Positions 12,501 to 27,500 of a stretch of 64,000 nucleotides of DNA are shown piece by piece; the stretch's first letter is position 1; each line of letters opens with the position of its first letter. The notes beneath the pieces were generated by a model. The model saw only the letters and a list, made by a program, of their open reading frames with translations. It did no database searches and was not told the origin of the DNA. The DNA comes from Stichopus chloronotus (Eukaryota; Echinodermata; Holothuroidea; Aspidochirotida; Stichopodidae): contig CM037833.1 of assembly GCA_021234535.1 (NCBI GenBank), forward strand, positions 27,738,878 to 27,802,877, given 5' to 3'. The translations under genes were made by a program, and so were the position numbers.

Positions 12501-15500
12501 TTTTGTAAATGGACATTGCTGGGAAACTCCCTTGGTATGTAATGAATTAACTATTTAATTAAGCTGGACAGCTTTATACAATTTCATCATCTACATACGG
12601 TCACATCAATTTCATCATTGGAAACAATTTTATTAATTTCTAAAAACATTTTCTTACGTATCTTGTAAAACTAACTACAGCATATTCCACCCATTTTCAG
12701 ATACTGTATAGTAGCTTTTACCGTGTTCAACTTTAGCAAGCAGCAATATTCTTCTGCCCAAGTCTAGTTTACCATGGGACAACTCCAATGCCAGTTGTAC
12801 ATGTAGTCTCTTGTGTCCCTCTTCTGTAAGTATTCTGTTATTTAAGGACAACTTGAAGTCTTTTCCTCGGAGATCTTGCTCATTAGCCTGTGAAATAAAA
12901 GTAAAGAAACATGTAACATTTGATATTCAGTGTTTACTATAAAGAAGCAAATAGAAATAGAGAAGTATGATAGATATTTGCATTTAAAATTGAAGTATGA
13001 GACTTCTTTGAAATGATGTGTATTCATGATTACATGACAAACCTCTGCATTGTTTTCTTGTACAATGCTACTGTCATTGATCTTCTCTTTCGTTTTTGCA
13101 TCAATGTAGTCCAAGATATGTCGTCCAATTTTATTCAGGTGACAAGCTACTAATCCTTGATATAAGCAAAACACTTTATTGGGCGTAATGAGTTCTCTTT
13201 CATCTAATATTTTCACCAGTTCCATTCCAGGTTTTGGATCATTCAGAATGGCATCCCTTTCAGCTGGTGTTAGTTCAAAGATAGTGGCAAGCTTTTCACA
13301 ATGTTTCTTCTCTAGAAGATTTGATACAGTCTTCGTCAAGTTTTCATACTGGCACAAGTCTGAAATAATACATTTAAGAGATACACTGATGACATGTAGA
13401 CATGCTCATTCCTTGGCAAACAAACCTTTGAAGGAAATTGTAAATCTCCCAAAATAATAATAACGTCTCACCAGAAAGCATTTTCATTAGAGATTGTGGT
13501 ATACTGTTAGTATTATCATGCAACATACTTTACTGGTAGCATCAGATCTGAGCAACTTGAATCTCATTTGACAAACACTATCTTAAACAGTTTGTTATGT
13601 GTCATGAATAATATAAAAAATAATGTAAACAATGGTTAAAAATAAATTTCTTCAGTAAAGTAAGAAAATGAAATCACTGGAATCTTTCAACAGTAGGTAA
13701 ACATCCTTTAAGAGATTCCTTGAAACATGTAATTCCCTCAGCAAACAACAGCTTTCACAGTCAAATACATGTCATGACTGAGGGCCACATATTACAATGA
13801 ACACCTAGCATAACCTACTGATATTGAGGATGGTGCTGATATGTAAACAAATGAGTTGATGTTCAAAAATGGACAGTCACAACTGTGAGAGCATGATAGG
13901 ATTTTGACATAGGCCGGGTAAAGCTGTAATCTTAGACACGTGGGTAGACTATTGAGGGGTCTTGTGAATCACTGCGAACCTTTTAAAGCAATGACCATCT
14001 CTGGAACATATTTCCAGTGAACATAATTATATGGAAGGAGTATCACTTGCTGACTGTATTACAAACTATATCTCAGAGAAATTCATACCTTTGGGTGATT
14101 CCTGGTTTAACAAGTCTTGAGTCTCTTTAGAGAGGAGGATATTCTTAACCTGAAAGAAACACACCACATGATGTAAGTTGGAAAAAACAAAACTGAAACT
14201 TCACGTTTCCTTTGATGCAAAACCAATACTTCCGGGACAAATTTCACAGGTTAAAATCATCATATGGCAGCATGGGAAAAATAAGTGTTTCAAATTTATT
14301 CATTATCGCTTAAGGGAACTGTCTTTAACAACATGCGGTACAGTTTAATGTGAATTATTCATTATTCATTTTCTTTTGACCTTAAAAGAAGCAAGCAATG
14401 TTTTGCCCATTTCTCAATCTTGTTAATATTGGTTATAGTAAACAGTAATCATTGTATTGGAGATATATCAGTAGATTGTGACTGAAGTATACTCCCGATA
14501 TGAAACAGCAGCTGGTTTAATACCTTAGACTGAAGGATCAGAGCCATTTCATTTTCTCCTTGAGATACTTCTAGCTTGACATCAATCATTTCATCATCTC
14601 TGTCTTTGCTTCTTTTGAGTCTGAACTGGAGAGAGACCCTGCTGGCAGCACAAAGGTGATCGATATCTACAAGCTGCTATAGAAAGGAAACGGTTGAGAA
14701 AAACAAAAGTAATAATGTGATATTTGAATGCTAGTTAATTTACGGCAATTGCAATGGAACCGCTGAATACATATAGTGTGACTTTGAGCAATTAATAACA
14801 TAAATTAGGTATAAGTTACAAATATAAAAATTCATAAATTGTACATGTTCCAATGTCAACATGTATTTCTATAGCTATTCATTTAGGCATATGTGCACAT
14901 ATTAAAGTGTAGAACAGATTCTTATCTTCCCAGGTATGGTATAAGTAAAAGCGTTTTTTGTTTCCCGTGCTAGAAAGGTGCGTTTTAACACATCACTGAT
15001 ACTTGTCTACATCTAAATGTATTCAATAGATATATGTATGACAGTATATCTCTGGTGATATTAACACTCAAACCAAGAAGTCTGTGTTCTAATACAGACA
15101 ATATGGGCTACAGCACTTTACAAAAAAAAGTATAATGCTTGTTGTTTAATGTTTGATTGTTATAAGCGATGACTTTTAGTGTGAAATTTTAAAAAAAAGC
15201 TTTCTATTACATTATGAGCTACTTTACATGTGATGAAGCCATAACTTCAACACTGAAAACAGCATGACTTGAACAGTACTTGCAGTATTAGCAATCATAT
15301 CTGTTAAAGCCTACCATCAGGTCTTGATCACTCATTATGAAAATTGCAGGTACAATTGCATTTTTCAACCTGAAACTTAATATTCATATTTCAAAGAAAA
15401 CTACAGTAGTAAAGAGATAGGAAGGCACCTCTGGGAAGGTTGGAGACCTCTAAACCATCAGATGTTTTTTTTTTTTTTTTTTCAGGCCATTCTCACTTAA

Positions 15501-18500
15501 TGTATCATGTGTTGATTCAAGATCATTTTAAATTAAGCAAATATATTTCAACATGTAGTTTGGTTTATATTCTCTCTTTTATTCTCCATTTTCTCTTTTT
15601 ACCTTTGAAAGCAATTATCACAACAAAACTCCAAACACTGAAATTTACAAAATTCATTAATTGTTATGTGTCAACACACAACTCAGGTCAATAAACAATT
15701 ACTCTGACAAACCAATTGTTTCAACAAAACCATTTACTGTTAACCCCAGTCACATATTATGAGTTTTTAATTAACACATCAGTACTTTTATAATTTTATA
15801 CAAAAAAGTGAAGTAGAGCATAAACAGTGTTGATTTTAATAATTTTAAAGTAGAAATTAATAACTATTACATCCATAGCACTCAACGTGCGGATGAAGTA
15901 ATTGAACTAACTTATGTCTCAAAACCAACTCAACCCCTTAATAAACTCGTATGCTAGAAGTGACAGTAAATTCAGGTAATGGTCACAGTATTCCGAACAA
16001 ACCTTTGTAGTCTCTTTTTCTGTCAGACAATAGCTATCAGTCTGTGGTGACATGGTCAAACCAAGGTTAAACACTCCATCCCTGTCTTCATTGAGAGTAC
16101 GGTTAACTTGAAATGTCATATAACTTTCCAGAAATAGCTTCGACTTGTAGTCATCTAATAGCAGCTGTAATGTTACAAGTTTCAACAAAGAACTTAAAGC
16201 TGAAATATGAGTTTAAAATTTGTCAGAGGGAGTCAAATTCTGTGCAAACATCACTACAAAAGAACACATTGTTTAAGCCCCATTTTTGCATAAAAGAATG
16301 TATTCATATTCACATTGGTCTGTTTGATTTCAAGAAACAGTGACTGACTGCTATGCTTTCTTGAATTTTGTAAGGTCAATAAAAATGTCGAGACAATTGT
16401 CGTATTCAAATATCTTGAAGAAGATCACGTAGTTCTCTTTTCCCTTACTTTCTTTTTCCTAAATTACTTGCAAAGAACAAAGATAGATAACTAGGTGATG
16501 GCCAGTACAACTCATATTCTAACTTTAAGCAAGCAACAAGGGCACCATAATGACATTTTGCAAGTACTTAAATATAAAATGCAACAGTTGATATGCTTAA
16601 ACTCACTTTACAAACAACACAAACCAAAAAGACGTAATCAAAGAGACAAACTTACATTGAACATTCAGAACAAAATGTAATATTACTTTCACTTTTACAC
16701 ACTAGGCAATGTTGAGAAATAAAGAAATACAACACTAATACATACAGAATATATTGACAAGGAAAGTCCAGGTACATTAACAACATTTTCATTTCAGGTT
16801 AGTTCTAATAACATATATTACAAGCTCTATTCAGGATACATTAAGCACATTTTTTTTTTTTTTGATGGTGACTGTCATTTTGCTTTATAAGTAACTCAGG
16901 TTAGCTCACCTGGTATTCTGCATCATTGTCCTTACAGAAGCACACTGTAATTAAGACATCATCTTTGGCATCCAGTATGCCATCAATAAATGGAACAACA
17001 CGAAAGATATGCTTCTGTTCCATTTCGTTGCTTACTAAGTTAACAAAAACATAACTCAGGGTGTTAATATCAAGGCTGATTATCTTTTGCTCTAGCTTCC
17101 ACTCCACAGAATTCTCCTCTGTCCAAGTAATATCACCTGAGAAAGGGATTATTATTAATAAAATAACACCATGTTATATATTCAAAACAAGTTATCAGCT
17201 AAAGACAATAACAATAATACAGTTATTTAAACATACAGAAGTAATTATATATTCTTTGAAATAATACTAGGTAAACTTTTTGCTTCCTTCTGACAGAAAA
17301 AAATCAAGACGTTCGTAACAAAATATCATCTTTACCTTTTTGTGACTCTCCTTGAGCTGGCTCACCAGTAAAAATGGTCACACTATGACGATCTGGTTCT
17401 GGGATAATGGCTGAATGGGGGACGATCAGTCTTGCTGGCTTCTTTAACTTTAGACCTTCTGGTTCTAGTTTTATCAGAGGTGTCATCCTACCCCTCTGAG
17501 GAGTTCCAGGGAGGTGTACATTTGGATCACGGATCACAGTTACAGCGATTACATGATCACCAGAAACAGCTTCCTCCGGAATTGATAAACTCACTCCCAC
17601 TAGAGCAATAGTACCACCCTCATCATTTACCTTGTGTTCAATATATGATTCTCTTATTTGCATATTTTGTGAATCTTGTCTGGGATGTGGTTTTTCTTCA
17701 CCCCCTATTCTATTGGTCAGACTCTCTTCACTGGGGTCGTTTTGAGATTCTGCTACTTCTTCTGCTCTTTCAGATCCTTGAGAATCAAATGTTTTACTTG
17801 CTTTGGGGATTCAGTCTTTTCATCTAAGACGAGAATGAAACGTAATTACCATCACACTAATATTAATAACAAATCAAAGACTAGAAATCGGAATAGAGAT
17901 CAACCAATAATAATATCAGACATCATATTGGGCTGACGTTCACCACTATCAGTAAAACATCACATTGGTGAAACTAAATTGCTGATGTTTACTGATGTTT
18001 CTAAAAATGTAAAATAGGAATTTTTTTTTTTTTTTTTTACACTGAGTGAAGTATTCATCCTAGAACCAGTTTAAAATCATGTCTCTCAGAGTACAAACTA
18101 TCATTGTCTTATCAATTGACATAGCATGTGATGATACAGTACATTATCAAACAACACTTTAATATATTTTTCAATATATCATTATTCGTTTGTTTATTTT
18201 TTATAATTCTCTTTTTTATACATTCTTCATATTGATGAATCTTTTCAGAAACATATTTAAAGAAATAAACATTAAAAAAAAGATCAATACTACACAATTA
18301 CCGTCATATCTTAAAAATTCAAATGGGCATTGATCATTGATTGCTCTTTTTCATTTGTATAGCAAAATATTTAAAAACTTTTCACAGACTAGATGATGAA
18401 ACTACAATTTGTCACCTGGCCAATCAGCAAGATCTGGTGATCTGTTTTCCTCAAACTGAAATGGGTTAATCCTCTCCTGGTAAGGTACCAAATATTTTGC

Positions 18501-21500
18501 ATTTGTACTGTATAAGTGCAAGCGCATTAAACCTTTTTGAAGATTTGTAACATCATACATGTTGATGATGTTTCTTGCCTTCAAGTAATTAACCAGAGTT
18601 ATTCCTGGTGTCTCAATCAGAGAAATCCGACGGAGCATGTCTTTTTCAGAGTTTGGCAAGTGAAATAGAAGTGCTAATCTCAGAGTGTTGTCCAAAGTCA
18701 GATCTTCAGCAACATCTACCATCAGTCTACCAAAATCAGCTATTATGGAAAAAATAGAAGAACATAAATGAACAGGATCTTGACTATCAAGATATTTGTG
18801 TAATTATATATTTACTCATCAAGTTCATTATTACAGAAAGGTTGGTAACTAGATGTCTCCCTTTTAACAGGTGCACATACAGTCCTGACTCCTGACTGAT
18901 AAGTCACATCTGATCTACCATCATTGTACCATAATCCACTATTAAGAAAAAGTAAAGAACGTAAATGAAAATGGAAAATGACTATCGAGATATTTGTGTA
19001 ATTAAATATTTACTCATTAGATTCATTACCACAGAAAGGTTGATTACTAGATGTCTCCCTATTAGCAGTAAGTGCACATACAATCCTGACTAGTATGTCA
19101 CATAACATCCACCATCATTCTAAATTAAACCGTTATTAAGAAAACAATAAAGGCACATGAATGAACAAAGATCATGACTATGAAGGTAATAATGTAATTA
19201 AATATTCACTCATTAGATTCATTATCACAGAAAGGTTGATTAGTAGATGCCTACATATAATAACGGCACATACAGTCTGGACTATATATGTCACACAGGC
19301 ACATACCCCCCTTACTGAGCACAACTAGCGCAGCAACGCCGCTGTAGCTCGCACAATTGAACTGAGGGTTACAGCCCTATGTTCTGACACACTTTTGTTC
19401 CCACACCCCATGTTCTGACACTCAAATGTTGCAACACATTCATTACATCAGGCACCATTTTGGGTCCCAGCTATGATGCTCGGCGTAGTAATGACGCATT
19501 GATCAGCCGCTGCTGTCGAAATTTAAGTGTACATGTCGAAATATAAGGGTGTCGGAACATAGGAGTGTCGAAACTTAGGGCAGTCACTAAACTAATTAGA
19601 GGTAATCTTTGTGGCATTGCACAATGAAAGTACAGTACTCGGAAGGTGCCAAAATGTTGCATGCAAAAAGCATCTAGTTGACACACTATCAAGCCTATTA
19701 TCATATGCCACTGTAGTATATATAATTTCGACATGTGATGTTGAAAAATGGTATTAGGTGTACCAGCTATGGTCTGTAGAGTAGGTTAAATCTACTTTAG
19801 GCTGTGTGATATGTAAGAATGCAATGGATAATGTTTAGATCCTGTCAGAGCTGGCTTTGGCTGGATCTAAATCGAAATGTGCGCTGGACTAGATTTTTGC
19901 AATGGTTGTAAATCACAGTGTACATGGTTTGTACGTTTGAGCGTTGTACGGTTTTTTTTTTTTTTTTTGGTTTTGTTGCTGTTCTCTGTGCATGTTCAAA
20001 CTTTACTATGGGCAGTATTTAAGATAATCCAAGTCAATGGACACATTGTAAAAACACTGCAGTGTTGATCATGATGCAACAAATCAACTCTGTTTATTAA
20101 CCTGTCTTAAGAGTTTACAATGATCACTTGACCACATGCTTCACTAACTTAAAGTGATTACATGAGTAGGCAAAAAGTAAAAACATTGAAATGTCATCTC
20201 CAAAAGTTTGGTAAGGCTTTTAATTACACCATTCAGACAATCTGGGAAAATAAATAGGTTTCAGTTGGTTAATTTTGCCATATGATTTCAAATTCTTCTT
20301 ACATAAGGACAAAAAGTGTAGAATACGTTAATGCAGTGGTTGACAGTTTTCATTCAAATCAACTGTGTGCTTCTTTGAGCAAGCCAATGGGAAGTACCAC
20401 TTGAGTAGTATGTTTTTGATACACTAGTGAGACTTGTGCTGTTGCATATTCATTATGTAGGCGGTTATAGTAAGAACCGTTAATTTTCATATATGATTTC
20501 TGTTTTTCACTGTTTTTATTCCAATCCCATTGCTTTCGAAGTAGTTACTGTCATTTTCCTTCAGTGAAAGACATAGTCCATTTATGTACAACCTCGCGTG
20601 TACATTTAAAAATAAAGAAAAAGTTAAGATCAAACATAATCTTATCTTTTTGGTTTTTCAGTACACACGCAATCACTTTAATTTGCATGTCAATTTACTA
20701 GTATCGGAACGTGATATCAATAGGTGATAGTTCAGATGGACTTGATGACCCACAGGACAGACAGGCTGGCCAGCCCAACCGTAAAATTCATTACTGTTTA
20801 CTAAAGTGACCACAGAATACCTCTCCAGCTAAACCCGTTCAGTCAGAGTGCCGTGTGCAACCAAAAGTAACCAAAAGTCCAATTTTCATCCAAAAATTAC
20901 ATTGCAACTAACCTATAAATTAAGCCAGTTGAAATGTAATTAGGTGGAAAACAATAAGTCTATCCCAAAAAACATACTGATAAAATTTCAGACAAATATC
21001 TAAAAACAATGAAGAAAGAGAAGGCTTTTGAAAAAAGTTGACGACATCAGCCTCATTCTAATACCTCACACACTTGCTGTGTGAGCTAAAAATGAGTGAA
21101 TTTAAAAATAGGCTTATACAGCTTATCAACATGGGAGAAAATATACGGAAACAGGAATACCACCTCCCCCTTGGGAAATACTGTAGATTGTTTGTGGAAA
21201 CTATAATATACCTTACAACTTTAAAAGAAGCACATCTTTACAAACTAACTTGAAGTTATTTTTAGTTACATCTCACCTGCTAAAGCTGTCAATTCCTGAG
21301 ACTCGTCTGAAGTTTCATGTTCTTTTGGTAATGTACCTACTTGCTCAACAGAATTTGTTGAAATCTGTTTACCAACAAAAAGACAAACAGCAACAGCAAA
21401 ATACATCAGGTTTCACCACAGCTTCAAGTATGAGTGTTTTTCTTTGAATCTGATACAGTCAGGATGTGCAAATGCTTATTGTTGTACTATTAGCATAATT

Positions 21501-24500
21501 GGTCACTGCAACCAATTGAACTGTAACAAATGCTCTATACACAATGACCTTTGCTGACTGATGATGACTGATAGGTATCAAAATCAACATACACACCTGC
21601 TAACTATTTGAGAGACATGTCCAAGATTTCTGCCTCGAGAATGTGCTTTTACAAATCAACCCTTGTTGACACTCAGAATTGCAATTATTTTTTTTATACT
21701 CAGTATGGTACACAACTACACCATCATAGCAAATACAAGACTGCTGTAGCACTTCCCTTTATGAGATATTGTGTTAACAAGGTATTTACAGTTTTATCCC
21801 TATTATAATTAACCTTCACTAAAAAGTGTGTGGGTACACATGCATGTTAAATATGAGATCTGTCTGTGCTTTTCCAAAGATACTGTGTTAACCACTTCAC
21901 AAAATTTGACCCCCTGATTTCAAATGACCTCTGACCTGCTTAATCAAAAACCAATAGGGTTCTACCACTTAATGTTGTACACCTACAAGACTAAATATAA
22001 GACTTGGCAGTTTCCCTTCTCGAGATACTGTGTTTACAAGGTTCGCTCTACTTGACCTTTGTCGACTGCAAAATATCTTTGACCTCCACCACAAACAAAA
22101 GAATTCTCCTATTCGATGTGTTACACACCTAACGTGCATTCGTCAAAACTTCTTTGCCTGAAGCAGGCATCACAAGCATACACACACTACACATGTCTCA
22201 TGAGTACATGAAACCAGTAGGGGGTATCCAAGGTGGTGGGGGGGGGGGGTGAGTAGCGGTAGGGGAAAGCCTCTTTTGAGTTTTTGTGGCTCTGCCCTTT
22301 GATTACTAAATCTTCAAAACTTTTAATCATACAACACCCTGATGGACCCTGTGGTTCCTTACATAAAAATTATTTTAACTACTTGGACCTTCAACAAAAG
22401 CTATTGAACATCCAAACATCACCAAATGCAGTTTCTGGTACTCTTTACAAAGAGGGTGTTTGCAGTGCAACTAGCTAAGTACTGCACCATTGTGTACAAC
22501 AAGCCAAGATAAATTCCCAGCTTTAAAGGAAACAAACTATCCTCCTCTAAGACTATAGTTTGGCTGGCGTTCATCCATCCCCAATAAACAATGACACGTC
22601 CATGATGAGTTGAAAGTCAAATTGTAGTTAACTGACACTGGTTTAACAACTTCACTTTGATTTACAGCTAGTTCATCACAGTTTTTGTCAACTGACCCAG
22701 GTATTATACCTGCAAAGTGCAGTTCAACCCTCATTTTACTCAACCAGACTAGGCTGGTCATTCATGGGAGTTCATTTAGACATATGGTGACATTAGTGCT
22801 AGTTGCCATGTGTATAATCTCTTTTGCTTCCCTGCCATTTTTAATTTGTGATAGCATTCAAATAGTCAAGAATGCTGCAATATTCTTGAGAATGCTTCCT
22901 CATACTTCATTCATATTCGTATCAGAGGAATGTGCCCAAATGTGAAATAAAGAACATAACTTGCAAATACAAGAGATGTCTATTTCTTTGACATCACACT
23001 ATATTCTGGGGCACCATATAACAGTGAGATGTCCCACTACTGTAGTGCTAATCTGAAAAACCCTCAACATTGTAACTACATGCAATCTGTAGAAAAAAAC
23101 TATTCCTTTGCATTTAGGTAATAATTTATGGCCCATATCGACCATTCTAAAGTTGTACCCAGTAATGTTGAAGACTCACTGAACACAGTTGATGACCTTT
23201 GACTTCCACCGAAAACAATAGGGCACATCTTCTCAATATGCAAAACATACAGTACATACCAAGTTTGACTTTTATCGGACTTGGCCTATTGATCGAGTTA
23301 GCATAGATGCAAGTGTCACAGACACACACGTATACACACGTCAACCTAACTGCATAGATTCCTTAGCTGACCCAAGGAACCAATAAAAAAGCTGGCCAAT
23401 TTGCATTTACAGATCCACTATCACAGTACAGCAGTCACATCACATCGGAGAGGAGGCGTCAAATTGCATGCACGGTATATGTACTGTACAGTAGATACTG
23501 CACCAGCTGCCTGTGTTGACACTAAAAATGTGCCATGTGTGTGCTTGTGTGCTCTGAAGCCTATGGAGAAAAGGATTTAGGGTAAAAATTGAACCAATAA
23601 CAGGAAAAGGCCCCGATTACCTTTCCTTATGTATGCAGCAACTAGCATCAGTATACAATTTGTATGTGCCTGCTTTAACGCTGTGACCTATGGGGAAAAG
23701 GATTCTGGAGATGAAATTGATCTAATCACAGGCCTTAAGCTTCTTGTTCTGCCCTGATGGTGGTGCTCTACTTAAATAGTGTAGTCTCCCAAAATTGCCC
23801 CACCACCCTCTTTCTCTTAGGTCCTGTGAAGGATCATGGGAGAGGTTCATGCCGATTAAGTTTTTCTCATTTTTTCCATAATAAATCTGTTTCTTCCACT
23901 TTTTTTATTAATTGCTTTAATCATCTATCCCCTGTGGACTCAGAGACAATATCTGGATAGTTATAAGCCATTTTTCTTGGTTTGCTGTTGGTAGAAACCA
24001 TGCTCCTGCTGTTACTCAGTCCCCGCATTTTTTTTCTCTCTTTTTGTTCTGCTGAACCTGATAGTGGCCTTTTTGAAAAGACTGCACCCCTCCTTTCTAA
24101 ACTTCTGGATCCCTTTCTGATAACGTATTGGTGATGTCTGAAACTGTCGCAGTGGTGATGCCACTCAGTTGAAAAAATTAACATCCAGTCAGTTAGAATT
24201 TTGGACCTATTACATGCCCCTTTAGATATGACCCTACCTACAGTTCTGCATGCACATAAGAGGGGCACATACTGAAATATCAGTGACTGGCTTTTCTTTT
24301 ATCTTTCTTCATGTGAGACAGGATCACAAGTGAGACAATGGTTTATACATCTTTCAATACTGTGCATTGATCTCAAATATTTTCATTCTTAAGCACCATT
24401 TTGCATCTAGACTACCCTACGTAAGCCAAAATTTGCAAAGTGTAGGTGGACACCCCTCCCTGTAGACCCTTGCATCACTCACCCAAAAGACAACATCAAA

Positions 24501-27500
24501 CCCCTTTTGGAGAACACGTAGACCCGCCCCTGGTGTCTAATATTTTGTGTAAATATTACTGCACTACAGCATACATATTATTTGACGTTCTACTGTTTTT
24601 CTATCAGATATCAGCACAAGACATCAGCAGGTCAGCATTTTCTGTCCCTGTGCCTTTTTGCAGTAATAAATATTGGTTCTTGATGAACTTACTATGGCTT
24701 GTTTACTCAAGGCCTCCCTGGTCTGTTGCAGGACCTCCTGTAGGGCCATCGACTCCTTGGCATATTTCATCTGAGCTTGAACAAGATCATCCTTTGCAGC
24801 TCTCAAGTTGGATTTAGTCTCCTCCAATTCCTACCAAGTAATTCACAAACAAAGTTCAACATATGACATTGTTCTTCAAGTTTTTAATTTCAAACTTCAA
24901 AATTGATATGACTACAACAGAACTACATAGGTATACAATCAATGTATGAAACAGATGTTAATGTGACAGTCTTGCGTTAAAATTTTGATTTGGTATATGT
25001 TTTAGTTTGTCAGTAAATGTTCTCTCTATGTCTGTGATATCATAATACTTCTGATGATGAGTAAACCAAACGCTTCGATAAGGATTTAATAGTGTCTTAT
25101 CTTCTTTGTGCCATGCTATAGTACTTGTTCTAATTAGTATTTAAGTCTTCTTTTCAAATTTTGGAGCATGTCAAAGAATCCAGTCACACCTCAAAACAAT
25201 CAATGACATGCAAATTACAATGAGATACAGTAGTATCGGTGTGTGTCATACATTATTATTGTGTCAAACCAATGTTACATCTGTTATTAAGAGTTCAGTT
25301 AATTACTAAGGGCCTGTATATACTACCTTACCATATTCATATCCTACTCTAGCTGTTATATCTACTGTACCTAATTCAAAAGGTAATTCACGATTGGATA
25401 TTTTAGAGATATGTATGTTTCGTTCATGTTTAGACATTGTTCAATCACAATGATCAACATCAAATAAGTTCTCTGTAGTTTTAAATGTTCAGTACCTTTT
25501 GATTCTCCTCCACTTTTCTCTTCATTCTACCAGTCAGTTGTTGCTTCTCATCATCCGATTCTTTCAGTTTACTGGTCAGTTCTTTCTTTTCCTCTTCTGT
25601 TGTCTCTAGTGCAGTAGTAAGCTGCTGCTCATCTTCTACCTTTGCTTCTAGCCTCTCTTCCAACTCTTTCGTCTTCTCCTCTGTTGTTTCCAGTTTACCA
25701 GCCAGTAGTTGCCTTTCATCAGTGAATTTCTTCTCTGTAACAGCTAGTCTGTCATATAGCTGTTCCCTCTCTTCCTCTGTCATCTTCAATCTCTCTCCCA
25801 GTTGTCTCTTCTCCTCTTCTGTTGTCTCCAATCTACCAGTCAGTTGTTGCCTCTCATTATCTGATTCTTTCAGTTTACTGGTCAGTATTTTGTTTTCCTC
25901 CTCTGTCATTCTTAGTCTACTAGCAACATGTTGCCCCTCTTTCACCTTTGCTTCCAACCTCTCTCCCAGTTGTCTCTTCTCTTCCTCTGTTGTCTCTAAT
26001 CTACCAATCAGTTGTTGCCTCTCATCATCCGATTCTTTCAGTTTACTGGTCAGTTCTTTCTTTTCCTCTTCTGTAGTCTCTAGTGCAGTAGTAAGCTGCT
26101 GCTCCTCTTCTACCTTTGCTTCTAGCCTCTCTTCCAACTCTCTCATCTTCTCCTCTGTTGTCTCCAGTTTACCAGCAAGCAGTTGCCTTTCATCAGTGAA
26201 TTTCTCCTCTGCAACAATTAGTCTGTCATAAAGCTGTTCCCTCTCTTCCTCTGTCATCTTCAGTCTCTCTCCCAGTAGTCTCTTCTCCTCTTCTGTTGTC
26301 TCCAGTCTACTAGTCAGTTGTTGCCTCTCATCATCTGATTCTTTCAGTCTACTAATCAGTTCTTTCTTTTCATTCTCTGTCATTTCTAGTTTAGTAGTAA
26401 GCTGCTGCTCCTGTCTTTCCTTTCCTTCAAGCATTTCTTTCATTTCTCTCTCTTCCTTCTCAGTCATCTCTAATCTCCCCATCAGTTGCTGTTTTTCATA
26501 ATTTGCTTCCATCAGTTCACCTGTAATTTGTTTCTTTTCTTCATCAGCAGTATTCAGTGTGGTTATAAGTTGCTGATGTTCCTCATTAACTACCTTCAGT
26601 CTCTCTGTCAGTTTGTTTCTCTCTTCGTCTCCTCTGTTAAGTCTGTCTTTCAATTCTCTCCTTTCTTCATCTGCTTCTTCTAGTTTAGTTCCCAGTTGCA
26701 CTCTTTCATCTTCTGATTCTCTTAATTTCTCATTTACTTGTTCTCTTTGTTCCTCTCCTGCTGCCAGTCTCTTAGCTAGCTCTTCCTTCTCAAGTTGTGT
26801 TTCCTTCAATCTATCATTAAGTTTCTGTCTGCCATTTTCTGATTCTGTTAGTTTTTTACTGAGATGCTTCTTTTGGTCCTTGAATTGCTTCAGTGGAAGT
26901 GTTTTCTGATCTGCAAACACAAAAGTTACAAAGTAATCAGTCACACATTTCTGATCAATCCCTTCTTAAAACATTGTGTTTACACATATGGTTTCATATT
27001 TATTAACCCCATGAGACCAATACCCTGCATAAGACTAAGATTCTTGTATGGTGGTACGGCCAAAATGTTACCATGATAACTAGTTTACACACTGTGAGAT
27101 GATCAGTCAAAACTTCACTTATCAACAGGTGTGTGCAATTTTATTCCTGCTGACCAAACACATTTGACCTCTAGCATAAACTAAACAAATGTTGATGTCA
27201 GTGTACAGAAACACACATAAATCAGATGACGCACTTCTTGGCTACTCCTTGAGATGCCATGTTTACAGGCTTGCATAACTTCACTGTACCACAGATCTAA
27301 CACCCAAAACTTGCTCTCTGAGCACTGTACTCACTTTTAAATTAATATTGCACTGATTGCAAGTACATAAGACTGTTATCAAAATGATTATCCTTTTAAC
27401 ATCAATACATGTTCATATACACAGTATCACTTGTAAATTTCAAACAGTTTTTTGTAATCTTGATAGAACATTGGTAGAATATAAGCTGAGTCAGAGTAAA

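Noticed and set aside
23921..24268. 115-codon minus frame rich in K/R/S between the coiled-coil exons and the linker exon
   Set aside because: No usable splice pair in the needed phase, and the chain 24693 to 21364 is already in frame without it.
25722..26909. Long serine/leucine-rich plus-strand ORFs opposite the coiled-coil exon
   Set aside because: They are antisense shadows of the Glu/Lys/Leu repeat; no splice sites or domains of their own.
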